DNA of 64,000 bases from Sorangium cellulosum So ce56 (GTDB lineage Bacteria; Myxococcota_A; Polyangia; Polyangiales; Polyangiaceae): assembly GCF_000067165.1 (NCBI RefSeq), contig NC_010162.1, forward strand, positions 4,236,501 to 4,300,500, written 5' to 3'. The translations under genes and the position numbers were made by a program. The notes beneath the pieces are model-generated. The model saw only the letters and a list, made by a program, of their open reading frames with translations, had not been told where the DNA came from and ran no database searches. Below, one piece after another: positions 8,288-16,027 of the stretch. Positions within the stretch are counted from its first letter, which is position 1. Every line of letters begins with the position of its first letter.

Positions 8288-9303
8288 TTCTTCATTTCGG
8301 CGAGCTGCTGTTTGAAGGTCGCCACGTTGGTCTTTTCGATCACGTCGATGCCGGTGTCGATGCTCTTGTTGGCCGGGATCTGCGCCTTCGCCGTGTCGGG
8401 CTTGACCGAGAGCTCATGCGCCCACTTGCTCGCCAGGTAACCGAACTGAAACGGCTTCTGGACGACCGTGGCCGAGATCGTGCCGTTCTCGATGGCCGTG
8501 AGCGTCTCCTCTTCCTCGTCGAACACCGCCGCGAGGACCTTGCCCTTCTTCCCGAGCGCCTCGATGGCCGCCGCGATGGCGGGGCCGTTGTAAGACCACA
8601 GGCCCGCGACGAGCTTCAGGTCCGGGTGCGCGTTGATGATGTCCTCGACGTTCGAGCGCGCCTTCGCGCGGTCGGTGTTGTCCTCCCGCTTGTCGACGAT
8701 CTCGATGTTCTTGCCGGCGATCGCGTCCTGGATGCCTTGCAGCCGCTGCTTCGCGTTGTCCGCGGAGAGCGTGCCGACGAACACGGCCATCTTGCCGCCG
8801 TCCGGGAGGAGCTTCACGATGTGGGCGCCGAGCGCCTTGCCCGCCTCGTGGTTGTTGGTGCCGATGTAGAGCAGGCGGCTCGACGCCGGGGCGTCCGAGT
8901 CGAAGGTGATGAGCTTGCTCTTCTCGGCCACCTTGTTGAGCACCGGGACCTGATCGGCCGGCGCGATGGCGCTCACGGCGATGGCGTCGTAGCCCTGACT
9001 CGAAAGGTTCTCGAGGATCTGGTTCTGCTCCTCGGTGGTGCCGTTCGACGGCATCTTGACGTCGACCTGGACCTTGCTCTCTTGCTCATATTTCCGGACG
9101 CCCGCCTGGGCGATCTTCCAGAACTCGGACGCGTTGTTGGTGACGAAGGCGAGCTTGACGATCTTCGGCTTCGCGCCGCCTCCCTCGGCTGGCGCGGCGC
9201 CCGTCCCCTCGCTCTTCTCGTTGCACCCCGTCATCGCGAGCAGCGCCAACACGAAGGGCGCCACGACCGCCCACCCCTTGCCCCAGGACTTCGTCTCTTT
9301 CAC
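8284..9303 (-). CDS. sugar ABC transporter substrate-binding lipoprotein, RbsB-like
   Basis: A 339-residue periplasmic binding protein of the Peripla_BP_4 type. It has a lipoprotein signal ending LALLAMTGC (C27), then an Ala/Gly linker, then the two-lobe fold starting at KLAFVTNNASEFW. Typical segments follow: GYDAIAVSAIAP, LITFDSDAPASSRLLYIGTNN, NTDRAKARSNVEDII and VFDEEEETLTAI. It captures the sugar for the permease/ATPase pair. The start is GTG at 9303 with an AAGGAGA ribosome-binding site 6-7 bp upstream. A 5' leader of about 220 nt separates it from the operator-containing promoter at 9530-9558. First gene of the operon. Confidence 0.93.
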   Translation of the reverse strand: MKETKSWGKGWAVVAPFVLALLAMTGCNEKSEGTGAAPAEGGGAKPKIVKLAFVTNNASEFWKIAQAGVRKYEQESKVQVDVKMPSNGTTEEQNQILENLSSQGYDAIAVSAIAPADQVPVLNKVAEKSKLITFDSDAPASSRLLYIGTNNHEAGKALGAHIVKLLPDGGKMAVFVGTLSADNAKQRLQGIQDAIAGKNIEIVDKREDNTDRAKARSNVEDIINAHPDLKLVAGLWSYNGPAIAAAIEALGKKGKVLAAVFDEEEETLTAIENGTISATVVQKPFQFGYLASKWAHELSVKPDTAKAQIPANKSIDTGIDVIEKTNVATFKQQLAEMKK

Positions 9304-9529
9304 GGCTGGTCTCCTTGCTGATTCACTTTCAAGAACGTGTCGACATCACGCGTGGCGTCGCCCTTACCCGGCCGTTGTCCCCGTGATCTGCCGCAAAGCT
9401 GGCGGCGCGTTCTTCCCACAGTGCGCCCCGGTGGCTGGGGTCTACCCTCCGCGTCCCTGGAGGCCGAACCACTCCTTGGTCTCCACCATCGGAATGGATG
9501 TGGAGGACAAAGGACGCCCGCAGGAATGC

Positions 9530-9558
9530 ACTGTGAACGTTCACATTTTCGGTGTCAA
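9530..9558 (-). promoter_or_regulatory. sigma70-like promoter with palindromic operator in the spacer (ABC operon)
   Basis: On the minus strand there is a perfect -35 TTGACA (9553-9558), a 17-bp spacer, and a weak -10 CACAGT (9530-9535). A perfect 14-bp palindrome TGTGAACGTTCACA (9532-9545) fills the spacer and overlaps the -10. This layout is that of a repressor site. The central CG dyad with TGN-type ends is like LacI-family operators. The same arrangement, with identical -35-to-operator spacing, lies before the GH43 gene at 45127-45155. No regulator gene is in the window. Confidence 0.8.
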
Positions 9559-9869
9559 CCACGATCGGCGGGTGCTGTGCGCGCGGGACGTCACGGGTTA
9601 AGGCTGATCGAAGAATTGTCAGGACACGGGAACGCGCGGTCGCCCGGTGTGATCACGGGCGTTGCGCCTGCCGAAGGCGCGCAGGGCCTGCGACTCGGCA
9701 CATCGAGCACGCGCTGAGAGGACGGCGCTGGGCGATTTCTGTCGATTGGCAGGAAGTTGCCGTTCTTCCGGTACGTGCGTTGGCGAACCTCCTCGCGCAG
9801 CGTGTGATAGGTTGGTGCGGTTCGAACATATTTGTCTTGCGGCATTGGCTTGAGCGCGCGGAGGTGCCT
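9559..9869. other. intergenic region without recognised gene
   Basis: About 310 bp between the divergent sugar-transport promoter and the DUF1566 lipoprotein gene. Codon-usage-like open frames run through it but none has a plausible start or recognisable product. It must hold the promoter for the downstream lipoprotein; TTGGCG near 9780 followed by an AT-richer stretch (GTGTGATAGG) is a weak candidate. I see no stable long hairpin or repeat. Confidence 0.5.
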
Positions 9870-11180
9870 GTGAATCGAAGCAAGCGGTGGGTCGTCGACG
9901 CGACCTGGGTGATGTCCGTCCCAGCGCCGCGTGCCCGGATGGGGGTCGCGCTCGGCGTGGTGCTCGCGGCCGCGGCGTGCGGCCAGGAGGGCGGCGACCC
10001 CGATGCGATCGCGGGGAGCGGCGGGTGGGGGACGGGCGGCGCCCTCGCGACAGGCGGAGCCTCGGAGACGGGCGCCGGGGTCGGCGGAGCGGAGAGCACC
10101 GCGGGCGGCGGCGCGCCTGGGGACGGCGGAGCGCCGGGGGACGGCGGAGCGGCCGGGGAGGGCGGAGCGGCCGGGGAGGGCGGAGCGGCCGGGGAGGGCG
10201 GAGCGGCCGGGGAGGGCGGTGGCCCGGGCAGCGGCGGCGCGGGCGGAGCGGCCGAACGATGCAGCAGGGCCGCGGCCTGCGGGACGCACAAGTGGGCGTG
10301 CTGGCCCATGCCCAACCCGGCGGGCCGCGGCCTGCCCAACCCCGCGAGTTATACCGATGTGGGGGGCGGCGTGGTGCGCGATGACGTCACCTGCCTCGAA
10401 TGGCAAGAGACCCCTCCTTCCGAGGTGTACACGTGGGAGCAGGCGATCCGCTATTGCGACGACCTGACGCTCGGCGGGTTCTCCGACTGGCGCCTTCCGA
10501 CGCGCATCGAGATGACGTCGATCGTCGACTTCACCCGGAGCCCGGCCATCGACAGGGGCGCTTTCCCGGGGGCGGGCGGGGGCTTCCACAAGACGTCGTC
10601 CGACTGGATCCTCACCATCCGGCAGGCCGGCGCCGGCGCGGGGCGCGACTACGCCTGGGCCTTCAACCTGAGCGACGGGATCGTCAGCAACGCCTACTCC
10701 AAGGCGACCGCGGCGAGCCTGCGCTGCGTGCGAGGCAACGGCGAGGGCGAGGCGCCGAGCAGCCCGGCCGTGGCCCCGCCCGACCAGTACGCCGTCGTGT
10801 CGCCCGGCGAGGTGATGGACAGGTACACAGGCCTCGTCTGGCAACAGGGGTATTCGCCGGCCACGCTCGCCTGGACCGAGGCGGAGAGCTACTGCGCGAC
10901 GCTCGATCTCAATGGCCACGCGTGGCGCTTGCCCAGCATCCGGGAGCTCGCGACCCTCGTCGACGAGGCGCAGGTGGCGCCGTCGATCAACCGCACGATG
11001 TTCCCCGACACGCAGTACGGCGCCCGCAGCAACGACTGGTACTGGAGCTCCCACGCGGCCGTGGGGAACGCCTCGGCGGCCTGGGCGCTCAACTTCGACG
11101 ACGGCTTCACCGGGTTCAACGCCGGAGAGAGCGGCAAGTGGAACCACTTCACGGCCGCGTGGGTGAAGTGCGTGCGCTGA
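9870..11180 (+). CDS. lipoprotein with two DUF1566 (Lcl-like) domains
   Basis: A 436-residue exported protein. The GTG at 9870 has a GGAGG ribosome-binding site 5-6 bp upstream; an internal ATG at 9912 (MSVPAPRARMG) is the alternative. A hydrophobic signal ends LAAAAC, which fits lipidation. A Gly/Ala/Glu-rich collagen-like linker follows, encoded partly by perfect 18-bp repeats. Two copies of the DUF1566 fold come next, each with the Trp/Cys pattern: TCLEWQE, then YCDDLTLGGFSDWRLPTRIE, and TGLVWQQ, then YCATLDLNGHAWRLPSIRE, with later SSDW/SNDWYWSS and C-terminal WVKCVR. These domains occur in surface adhesin-like proteins of deltaproteobacteria; a cell-surface role is likely, the ligand unknown. 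Confidence 0.85.
   Translation: MNRSKRWVVDATWVMSVPAPRARMGVALGVVLAAAACGQEGGDPDAIAGSGGWGTGGALATGGASETGAGVGGAESTAGGGAPGDGGAPGDGGAAGEGGAAGEGGAAGEGGAAGEGGGPGSGGAGGAAERCSRAAACGTHKWACWPMPNPAGRGLPNPASYTDVGGGVVRDDVTCLEWQETPPSEVYTWEQAIRYCDDLTLGGFSDWRLPTRIEMTSIVDFTRSPAIDRGAFPGAGGGFHKTSSDWILTIRQAGAGAGRDYAWAFNLSDGIVSNAYSKATAASLRCVRGNGEGEAPSSPAVAPPDQYAVVSPGEVMDRYTGLVWQQGYSPATLAWTEAESYCATLDLNGHAWRLPSIRELATLVDEAQVAPSINRTMFPDTQYGARSNDWYWSSHAAVGNASAAWALNFDDGFTGFNAGESGKWNHFTAAWVKCVR
10107..10214 (+). repeat. 18-bp in-frame tandem repeat (Gly-Gly-Ala linker)
   Basis: Four identical 18-bp units (GGCGGAGCGGCCGGGGAG) run from 10143 to 10214, preceded by two diverged units from 10107. Each adds six residues (GGAAGE or GGAPGD) to the linker of the DUF1566 lipoprotein. 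Identity at the DNA level points to recent slippage expansion, so linker length probably varies between strains. Confidence 0.9.
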
Positions 11181-11285
11181 GAGCGCCGCCACGGCCGTCG
11201 TGCTCCGCCCGGGGAGAGCGCGGCGGCGGCGGCCGGCGCCGCCGCGCCTCGTTTCGGTGGCGCGCTGCCGCCGGCGTCGGATAGC

Positions 11286-12749
11286 GTGGCTCGGGTGAGC
11301 CCGAGCACGCCGCCGGCGCGCCCTCGCCTCGCCGCCCACGTGCTCGCGCGGCGCCACCTGGTCGGCGAGGAGGAGCGCGTCATCCTCCACGATGTCCGCA
11401 CAGGGCAGCTGCTCCAGCTCGGCCCACGGGAGTGGGTCCTGCTCTCCGCGGCCGACGGGACGCGCGACGTCGAGGGCATCGTCATCGCGGCGGCCCGCGA
11501 GGGCGCACACGCGCGTGTGCCCGCGGCGCAGGCGTTCTTCGCGGAGCTCCACGCCGCGGGGCTGCTGGGAGCGGATGATCCCGGCGAGGACGCGGGACCC
11601 TGGCGTGCCGCGACGCCCGGGCTCGACCCGGGGGAGCGCGATCCCCGCGAGCGCCCGCTGGAGGTGCTGCCCGACTTCAGCCTGCACTGCGACGGCCGCG
11701 GGAGCTGCTGCCGGATTTACGCCTCGATCCTCTTCGATCCCGAGGAGGCCGCGCGGGCGCGGGCATTGCGGCCCGACGTGCTGAGCGGGGGCGCGCGCCA
11801 CGAGCGGGCCTTCACGCCGGAGCGCGGGACGTGGCCGTGCGCGGCCTCCGTCGTGGCGATGCGCGACGGCCGGTGCGCCTACCTCGAGGGCGAGGGGCGC
11901 TGCTCGCTCCACGCGAGGGGCGGGCCCGAGGCCAAGCCGCTCGGGTGCCGCACCTTCCCGACCAGCTTCATCGACGACGGCGAGTCGGTGCGCGTCTCGG
12001 TCGCCGTGGAGTGCGCTTGCGTGCTGGCCAGCGTGGGCCGCCCCGGCGGCGCGCCGCTGCTCGATCCGCGGCTCGTCACGCGGGGGGATCTGGACGAGCG
12101 CATCGACGTCGCCCGGCTGCCCGACTGCGCGCAGGTGGCGCCCGGCGCGACCGCCTCCCGCGCCGAGGTCGTCGCCTGGTCGCGGCGCCTCGCCGCGGCT
12201 GCGCCCCCGCCCGACGTCGCCGCCGGCCTCTTCTCGCTCGCCGCCGCGCTCGAGGCCGAGGGCCTCGCCGGCGGGGCGATCGCGCGCTTCGAGCGGCCCG
12301 ATCCGCTGGATCCGGCGTCGCTCGCGCCCTGGCTCGCCGCGCTCCACGGCCGCGCGGCGCGGCGGGCGCGCGAGGACGCCGCCTGGCGGAGCGAGCGGGA
12401 CCTCGCCCGGAGGGCCACGCGGTGGATCGCGGACGCGACCCTGGCGCTGGCCGAGCCCGACCTGCTCGCTGCGCTGCTCCTCTCGCCCGTGCGCGCGCGC
12501 GTCGGCGACCGCGAGCGCTTCACCCTCCGCGCGGCCTTGCACGGCCACCGCCTGATCGGGGCGCTGCCGCTCTCGCTCGCGCTCCGCGATCGGGCCGTGC
12601 GGCTCGTCGTGGCCCGGGCGCTGCCGGCGGTCATTGCAGGGGAGGGCGCGGACGATCCGGCCTGCGCCGAGCCGATCGCGCTCGTGGAGGCGACGCTGCG
12701 CGGCCACGGCCTCGACGCGTACGCCGCCGAGGCGGCCATGGCCGGGTGA
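11286..12749 (+). CDS. YkgJ/FliB-type Cys-cluster protein with PqqD-like N-terminus
   Basis: A 487-residue protein starting at GTG 11286 (GTG at 11295 also possible). Residues about 25-95 (DVRTGQLLQLGPREWVLLSAADGTRDVEGI) look like a PqqD/peptide-binding winged-helix module. Residues about 130-225 hold a YkgJ-like cluster: C135, C141-C142, C185, C197, C206 and C221 in HCDGRGSCC, CAYLEGEGRCSLH and PLGCRTFP. That family includes flagellin lysine N-methylase and proteins thought to bind Zn or Fe-S. The remaining 250 residues are Ala/Leu/Arg-rich helices with no recognisable motif. It directly precedes DUF2169 (64 bp), so it may belong to the T6SS accessory unit; a peptide- or protein-modifying role is inference. 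Confidence 0.7.
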   Translation: MARVSPSTPPARPRLAAHVLARRHLVGEEERVILHDVRTGQLLQLGPREWVLLSAADGTRDVEGIVIAAAREGAHARVPAAQAFFAELHAAGLLGADDPGEDAGPWRAATPGLDPGERDPRERPLEVLPDFSLHCDGRGSCCRIYASILFDPEEAARARALRPDVLSGGARHERAFTPERGTWPCAASVVAMRDGRCAYLEGEGRCSLHARGGPEAKPLGCRTFPTSFIDDGESVRVSVAVECACVLASVGRPGGAPLLDPRLVTRGDLDERIDVARLPDCAQVAPGATASRAEVVAWSRRLAAAAPPPDVAAGLFSLAAALEAEGLAGGAIARFERPDPLDPASLAPWLAALHGRAARRAREDAAWRSERDLARRATRWIADATLALAEPDLLAALLLSPVRARVGDRERFTLRAALHGHRLIGALPLSLALRDRAVRLVVARALPAVIAGEGADDPACAEPIALVEATLRGHGLDAYAAEAAMAG

Positions 12750-12813
12750 TCGCGCGCGCGTCCGTCGAACTCGGAGAGACATCGCCTCCGATCCTGTCGA
12801 TAATGCGCCCGCG

Positions 12814-13845
12814 ATGAGCCAGCCCCCGCTCGATAACAAGACGGACTTCGCCGCGCATCCACAGCTGCTCGTCGACCGGGACGGCGAGCAGCTGGTCACG
12901 ATCGTCAAGGCGAGCTTCGAGCTCCAGGACGACGGCAGCCTCGAGCTCGCGCCCCCCGAGCGCACGCGCGGAGTTCGCCTCGCCGACCTGCCCTGGGAGG
13001 AGAAGAAGCCCGAGAGCGTCGCGTACCCCGCCGACGTCTGCCTGTTCAAGCCGGCGACCGACGTGATCTTCGTGGCCACGGCGTACGCGCCGAACGGCAA
13101 GGCCGTGCCGTCGTTCGACGTGCGCGTCGAGGTGGGCCCGCTCAAGAAATCGCTCGTCGTGTTCGGCAAGCGGCTCTGGGTGGACAAGGGCGCTGCCCTC
13201 ACCGCGCCGGCGCCCATCGAGCAGATCGACATGCGCTACGACCACGCCTGGGGCGGGCGGGACGACGACGATCCCGCGGCGCCCCTCGAGGAGCCGCGCA
13301 ACCCGATCGGCACGGGCGTCACGCGCGCGCCGGCCTCGCTCACCCACCAGCCGGCGCCGGCCATCGAGGACCCCTCGTACCCGATCAGGACCGCGAAGAC
13401 CGCGCCGCCGCCCGCGGGGATCGGGGCCGTCGGCCGGCACTGGGAGCCGCGCCGCGGGTACGCCGGGACGTACGACGCCGCGTGGCGGGAGAACCGCGCG
13501 CCGCTCCTGCCCGAGGACTTCGACCACCGCTTCAACCTGTGCGCCTCGCCGGGCCTCATCGCGGATCCGCCGCTCGCGGGCGGCGAGCCGGTGCGGGCGC
13601 TCAACCTCACGCCCGAGGGGGCGCTCAGCTTCGAGCTCCCGAAGGTGCAGGTCGAGATCGAGTTCCACGTGAAGGACCGCGCGCCGGTCGCCTTCGCGCC
13701 GCACCTCGACACCGTGCTCGTCGACCTCTACGCCACCGGCCCGCAGAAGCCGGTGGCCGTCGAGATGGTCTGGCGCGCGCACGTCAAGGCGCCCCGGCGG
13801 ATGAAGGACGCGCGCGTGATCGTGCGCGAGCGGGGGCGAGCGTGA
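12814..13845 (+). CDS. DUF2169 family protein, T6SS cargo adaptor/chaperone type
   Basis: A 343-residue DUF2169 protein. In Agrobacterium a DUF2169 protein stabilises a PAAR-like DNase effector and loads it on VgrG; the same role is inferred here. Family features seen: KTDFAAHPQLLVDRDGEQLVTIVKASFEL at the N-terminus, ADLPWEEKKPESVAYPADVCLFKPATDV, the FGKRLWV strand, DMRYDHAWGG, PRNPIGTG, GIGAVGRHWEPRRGYAGTYD and a C-terminal beta-rich half. The ATG at 12814 is the first start at which the family begins. The downstream gene starts inside its stop codon region (GTGA overlap), so the two are coupled. No DUF4150/PAAR effector is next to it; the VgrG block begins 14 kb away. Confidence 0.88.
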   Translation: MSQPPLDNKTDFAAHPQLLVDRDGEQLVTIVKASFELQDDGSLELAPPERTRGVRLADLPWEEKKPESVAYPADVCLFKPATDVIFVATAYAPNGKAVPSFDVRVEVGPLKKSLVVFGKRLWVDKGAALTAPAPIEQIDMRYDHAWGGRDDDDPAAPLEEPRNPIGTGVTRAPASLTHQPAPAIEDPSYPIRTAKTAPPPAGIGAVGRHWEPRRGYAGTYDAAWRENRAPLLPEDFDHRFNLCASPGLIADPPLAGGEPVRALNLTPEGALSFELPKVQVEIEFHVKDRAPVAFAPHLDTVLVDLYATGPQKPVAVEMVWRAHVKAPRRMKDARVIVRERGRA

Positions 13846-14903
13846 GGCCCCTCGCCGTCATGGTGGCCGCGGGCGCGGTCACGCCCGTCGGGCTGCGCTC
13901 GATCGACACAGCGTTCTCGCACCGCGCCTCGGCCGCGGCGATGCGCGAGTCGCCGCTCGTGGACGGGCAGGGCGAGCCCGTCACGATGTGCTTCCTGCCC
14001 ACGCTCGATCCGCGCGTCACGGGCGCGGCGCGCGCCGTGCTGCTCGCGGAGCGCGCGCTCGGCGAGGCGATCGAGAAGCTCGGTCCCGCGGCGCGGGGGC
14101 TGCGCATGCAGATGGGCCTGTGCCTCGACGAGCACCTCGGGCAGCGGCCGCCGGGCGGCGAGGCCCCGGCGCAGCGGATCGCCGCCGAGCTCGCCGCGCG
14201 GGCGCAATCGTACGGGGGCGCGCCGGAGATCGCGGTCAAGGTCTCGACGCGCGGCCCCGCAGCGCCGGGGTACCTGCTGCCGGAGCTGTGCGACGCGCTC
14301 GCGCGGGGCGCGATCGACGCGGCGCTGCTCGGCGGCGTGCACACCGACTACGACCCGGCGCGCATCGCCGCGCTCGACGCCGCGGGCCGGCTCTTCCGGC
14401 CGGACAACCTCGACGCCCTCGTCCCCGGCGAGTGCGCGGCCTTCGTGGTCCTCACGCGCCCCGACGTCGCGCGGCGCGCGCTCCTCCGCGAGCTCGGGCA
14501 GATCGTCGGCCTCTCCACAGCGCACGAGCGGGCCCGCCCGGACAACGACGAGTCCGCGTTCCAGGCCACCGGCCTCACCGCCGCGCTGCGCGCCGCGCTC
14601 GGGCCGCTGGCCGAGCGCGGGATGCGCGCCGGCTGGATGCTCACCGACATCACCTTCGAGACCTTCCGCCATTTCGAGCTCCAGGCCGCGTCGGTGCGCA
14701 CGCAGCAGCTCTTCTGCGATCCGCAGCAGCTGGAGTGCCCCGCCCAGCGGATCGGGGCGCTCGGCGCCGCGGCCATGCCGCTGCACCTCGCCATCGCGTC
14801 GGAGGCGTTCGCGCGCGGCTTCGCGCCGCACCCGTGCGCCGTCTCCCTCGCCGGGAGCGACGGCGGGGAGCGCGCGGCGATGGTGGTCGTGGCGCCGGGG
14901 TGA
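13842..14903 (+). CDS. thiolase-fold, ketosynthase-like T6SS accessory protein
   Basis: A 353-residue protein with the N-terminal beta-ketoacyl-synthase-like pattern LAVMVAAGAVTPVGL, a middle AALLGGVHTDYDPARIAAL, the GECAAFVVL segment (compare the GEGAAAVVL of ketosynthases) and IGALGAAAMPLHLAIASEA. I do not see the DTACSS nucleophile motif or the usual His pair, so it is probably not a condensing enzyme. Such degenerate thiolase-like proteins often accompany DUF2169 in T6SS accessory clusters, and the GTG start overlaps the DUF2169 stop by 4 bp here. A structural or scaffold role in effector handling is inferred. Confidence 0.75.
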   Translation: MRPLAVMVAAGAVTPVGLRSIDTAFSHRASAAAMRESPLVDGQGEPVTMCFLPTLDPRVTGAARAVLLAERALGEAIEKLGPAARGLRMQMGLCLDEHLGQRPPGGEAPAQRIAAELAARAQSYGGAPEIAVKVSTRGPAAPGYLLPELCDALARGAIDAALLGGVHTDYDPARIAALDAAGRLFRPDNLDALVPGECAAFVVLTRPDVARRALLRELGQIVGLSTAHERARPDNDESAFQATGLTAALRAALGPLAERGMRAGWMLTDITFETFRHFELQAASVRTQQLFCDPQQLECPAQRIGALGAAAMPLHLAIASEAFARGFAPHPCAVSLAGSDGGERAAMVVVAPG

Positions 14904-15101
14904 CGGCGCAACCTGGCGGACCAGGTCCACGTGGAGCCGCCGAACTGGCGCCCGCGGAAGATGCGTGCTTCGACCGAAGGTGGTGCCTTTGGAACCGCCA
15001 CGCGCGCCACGGACGCCGAGAAAACCAGAAAAATTCTGGCCTCTTACGGCGGCTTGGCGGCTCCATCATTCCGGCAGGGGCGGGGAATTCCCTCTCCACC
15101 T

Positions 15102-15380
15102 GTCGACAGCTTCCCCGGAGAGATGAAACTCAGCCTGGAGGTTGTCGACAGCCTCCCCGGAGAGATGAAACTCAGCCTGGAGGTTGTCGACAGCCTCCCC
15201 GGAGAGATGAAACTCAGCCTGGAGGTTGTCGACGGCCTCCCCAAAGAGATGAAACTTCGCCTGTAGGTTGTCGACGGTCTCCCCGGAGAGATGAAACTCA
15301 GCCTGGAGGTTGTCGACGGCCTGCCCGGAGAGATGAAACTTCGCCTGGAGGTTGTCGACGGCCTGCCCGGAGAGATAAAA
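15102..15380. repeat. 42-bp tandem repeat array, seven units
   Basis: Seven copies with an exact 42-bp period. GTCGAC occurs at 15102, 15144, 15186, 15228, 15270, 15312 and 15354, each unit reading roughly GTCGACRGCCTSCCCGGAGA, then GATGAAACT-CAGCCTGGAGGTT. Substitutions are confined to a few positions (CAGC/CGGC, CTCC/CTGC, ACTCAGCC/ACTTCGCC). Because 42 is a multiple of 3 the array is open on both strands, but one plus-frame unit has a TAG and no start or ribosome-binding site fits, so I treat it as non-coding. A diverged 1.6-unit copy with the same 42-bp phase is at 21690-21760. Confidence 0.92.
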
Positions 15381-15384
15381 CGGT

Positions 15385-15416
15385 AGTGCTGCGCTTTGGA
15401 TCTGAGTGCTGTACTT
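15385..15416 (+). repeat. paired AGTGCTG-YRCTT motifs beside the 42-bp array
   Basis: AGTGCTGCGCTT (15385-15396) and AGTGCTGTACTT (15405-15416) lie 20 bp apart immediately after the tandem array. The same 12-bp motif occurs three more times near the second 42-bp repeat locus (21611, 21634, 21654). The association of both elements at two loci suggests one composite dispersed repeat family. Confidence 0.7.
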
Positions 15417-15460
15417 CGACTCCGGACTCGCCATGACGGGCCAAGTTTGGCCGAAAAAAT

Positions 15461-15509
15461 GCAGCCCGCGACGCTGGCAGGCGACCGGGCTGCGTCGCCT
15501 GCCAGCGTC
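15461..15509. repeat. 16-bp perfect inverted repeat with loop complementary to 5' flank (pseudoknot-like)
   Basis: GACGCTGGCAGGCGAC (15470-15485) and its exact reverse complement (15494-15509) enclose an 8-nt loop CGGGCTGC (15486-15493). That loop is the exact reverse complement of GCAGCCCG at 15461-15468, one base before the stem. The arrangement could fold as an H-type pseudoknot or as two competing hairpins. A smaller palindrome, GGCCAA-GT-TTGGCC, is just upstream at 15439-15452, followed by an A run. No T run follows on either side that would make it a simple terminator. Confidence 0.85.
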
Positions 15510-15599
15510 ACCCAAGGTCCGATAGTGCAGCGATATTTTAGCCACCCGACTGTCGGCAAGGCGTAACCACCCGACGAACGTTAAGAAGTGGAGCTGCCG

Positions 15600-15870
15600 G
15601 CGATGCCGGCGCGTCTTGAGCGACGTAGGCCGCGGACTTCGACGCGGGCCGAAACTTCCTCGCAGGGCACCGTCCCAAGCCCGCCCGGACCGCGGACCGG
15701 CGCCGCCCCGCGGCCAGCATCCGCGACCCCGGTCAGACAAGCAAGGGCCACGCCCATGACGATGGCTGGGCGGTTAGGTCGAGGACGCCATGGCGAGCAG
15801 AATTCGGGCGCGTCGAGCAATCCGCTGCTCGGTGCGTCCATCGTGGACGACTTGCTCGAGGTCGGATACA
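15600..15870 (-). pseudogene. degraded IS630-like transposase N-terminus
   Basis: On the minus strand, one frame (about 15869 down to 15777) reads SDLEQVVHDGRTEQRIARRARILLAMAS-like sequence. This matches the start of IS630-type transposases (Leu-Glu, hydrophobic, Arg-Thr-Glu-Gln-Arg, then RARILLAMAEG). It then meets a stop, and related-looking pieces (KFRPASKSAAYVAQDAP, resembling the KF...GL.DAPRSGRP segment) continue in another frame. No catalytic DDE part is present and no terminal repeats were identified. A remnant of an old insertion next to the repeat zone is the best reading, but the match is short. Confidence 0.4.
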
Positions 15871-16027
15871 TCGCCGTGGAACGCCGCGGTGGTCGGCGTC
15901 ACATCGACGTGGTGTAGCAGCGCCGCCGCGACCACGGTCCTATGCGGAAGCGCTTCGAAATGATAAATTGAAATTTGCTGCCTTTTGCCATTGAGCACCG
16001 AGGCCCAGTGTAAAGAAGGAGATCGTG

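Noticed and set aside
9591..13232. A 1213-codon open frame on the minus strand.
   Set aside because: It runs antisense through three well-supported plus-strand genes, has Arg/Ala/Gly-biased shadow composition and no recognisable domain; long antisense frames are expected at this GC content.
15102..15380. Possible CRISPR array.
   Set aside because: The units are contiguous with no unique spacers, and no cas genes are nearby.
15066..15740. Minus-strand frame of 224 codons containing the 42-bp repeats (units like VDNLQAEFHLSGEA).
   Set aside because: The repeat is open on both strands because 42 is divisible by three. No start with a ribosome-binding site, and sequence outside the repeats looks non-coding. 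Translation cannot be excluded, since the frame is also open at the second locus.
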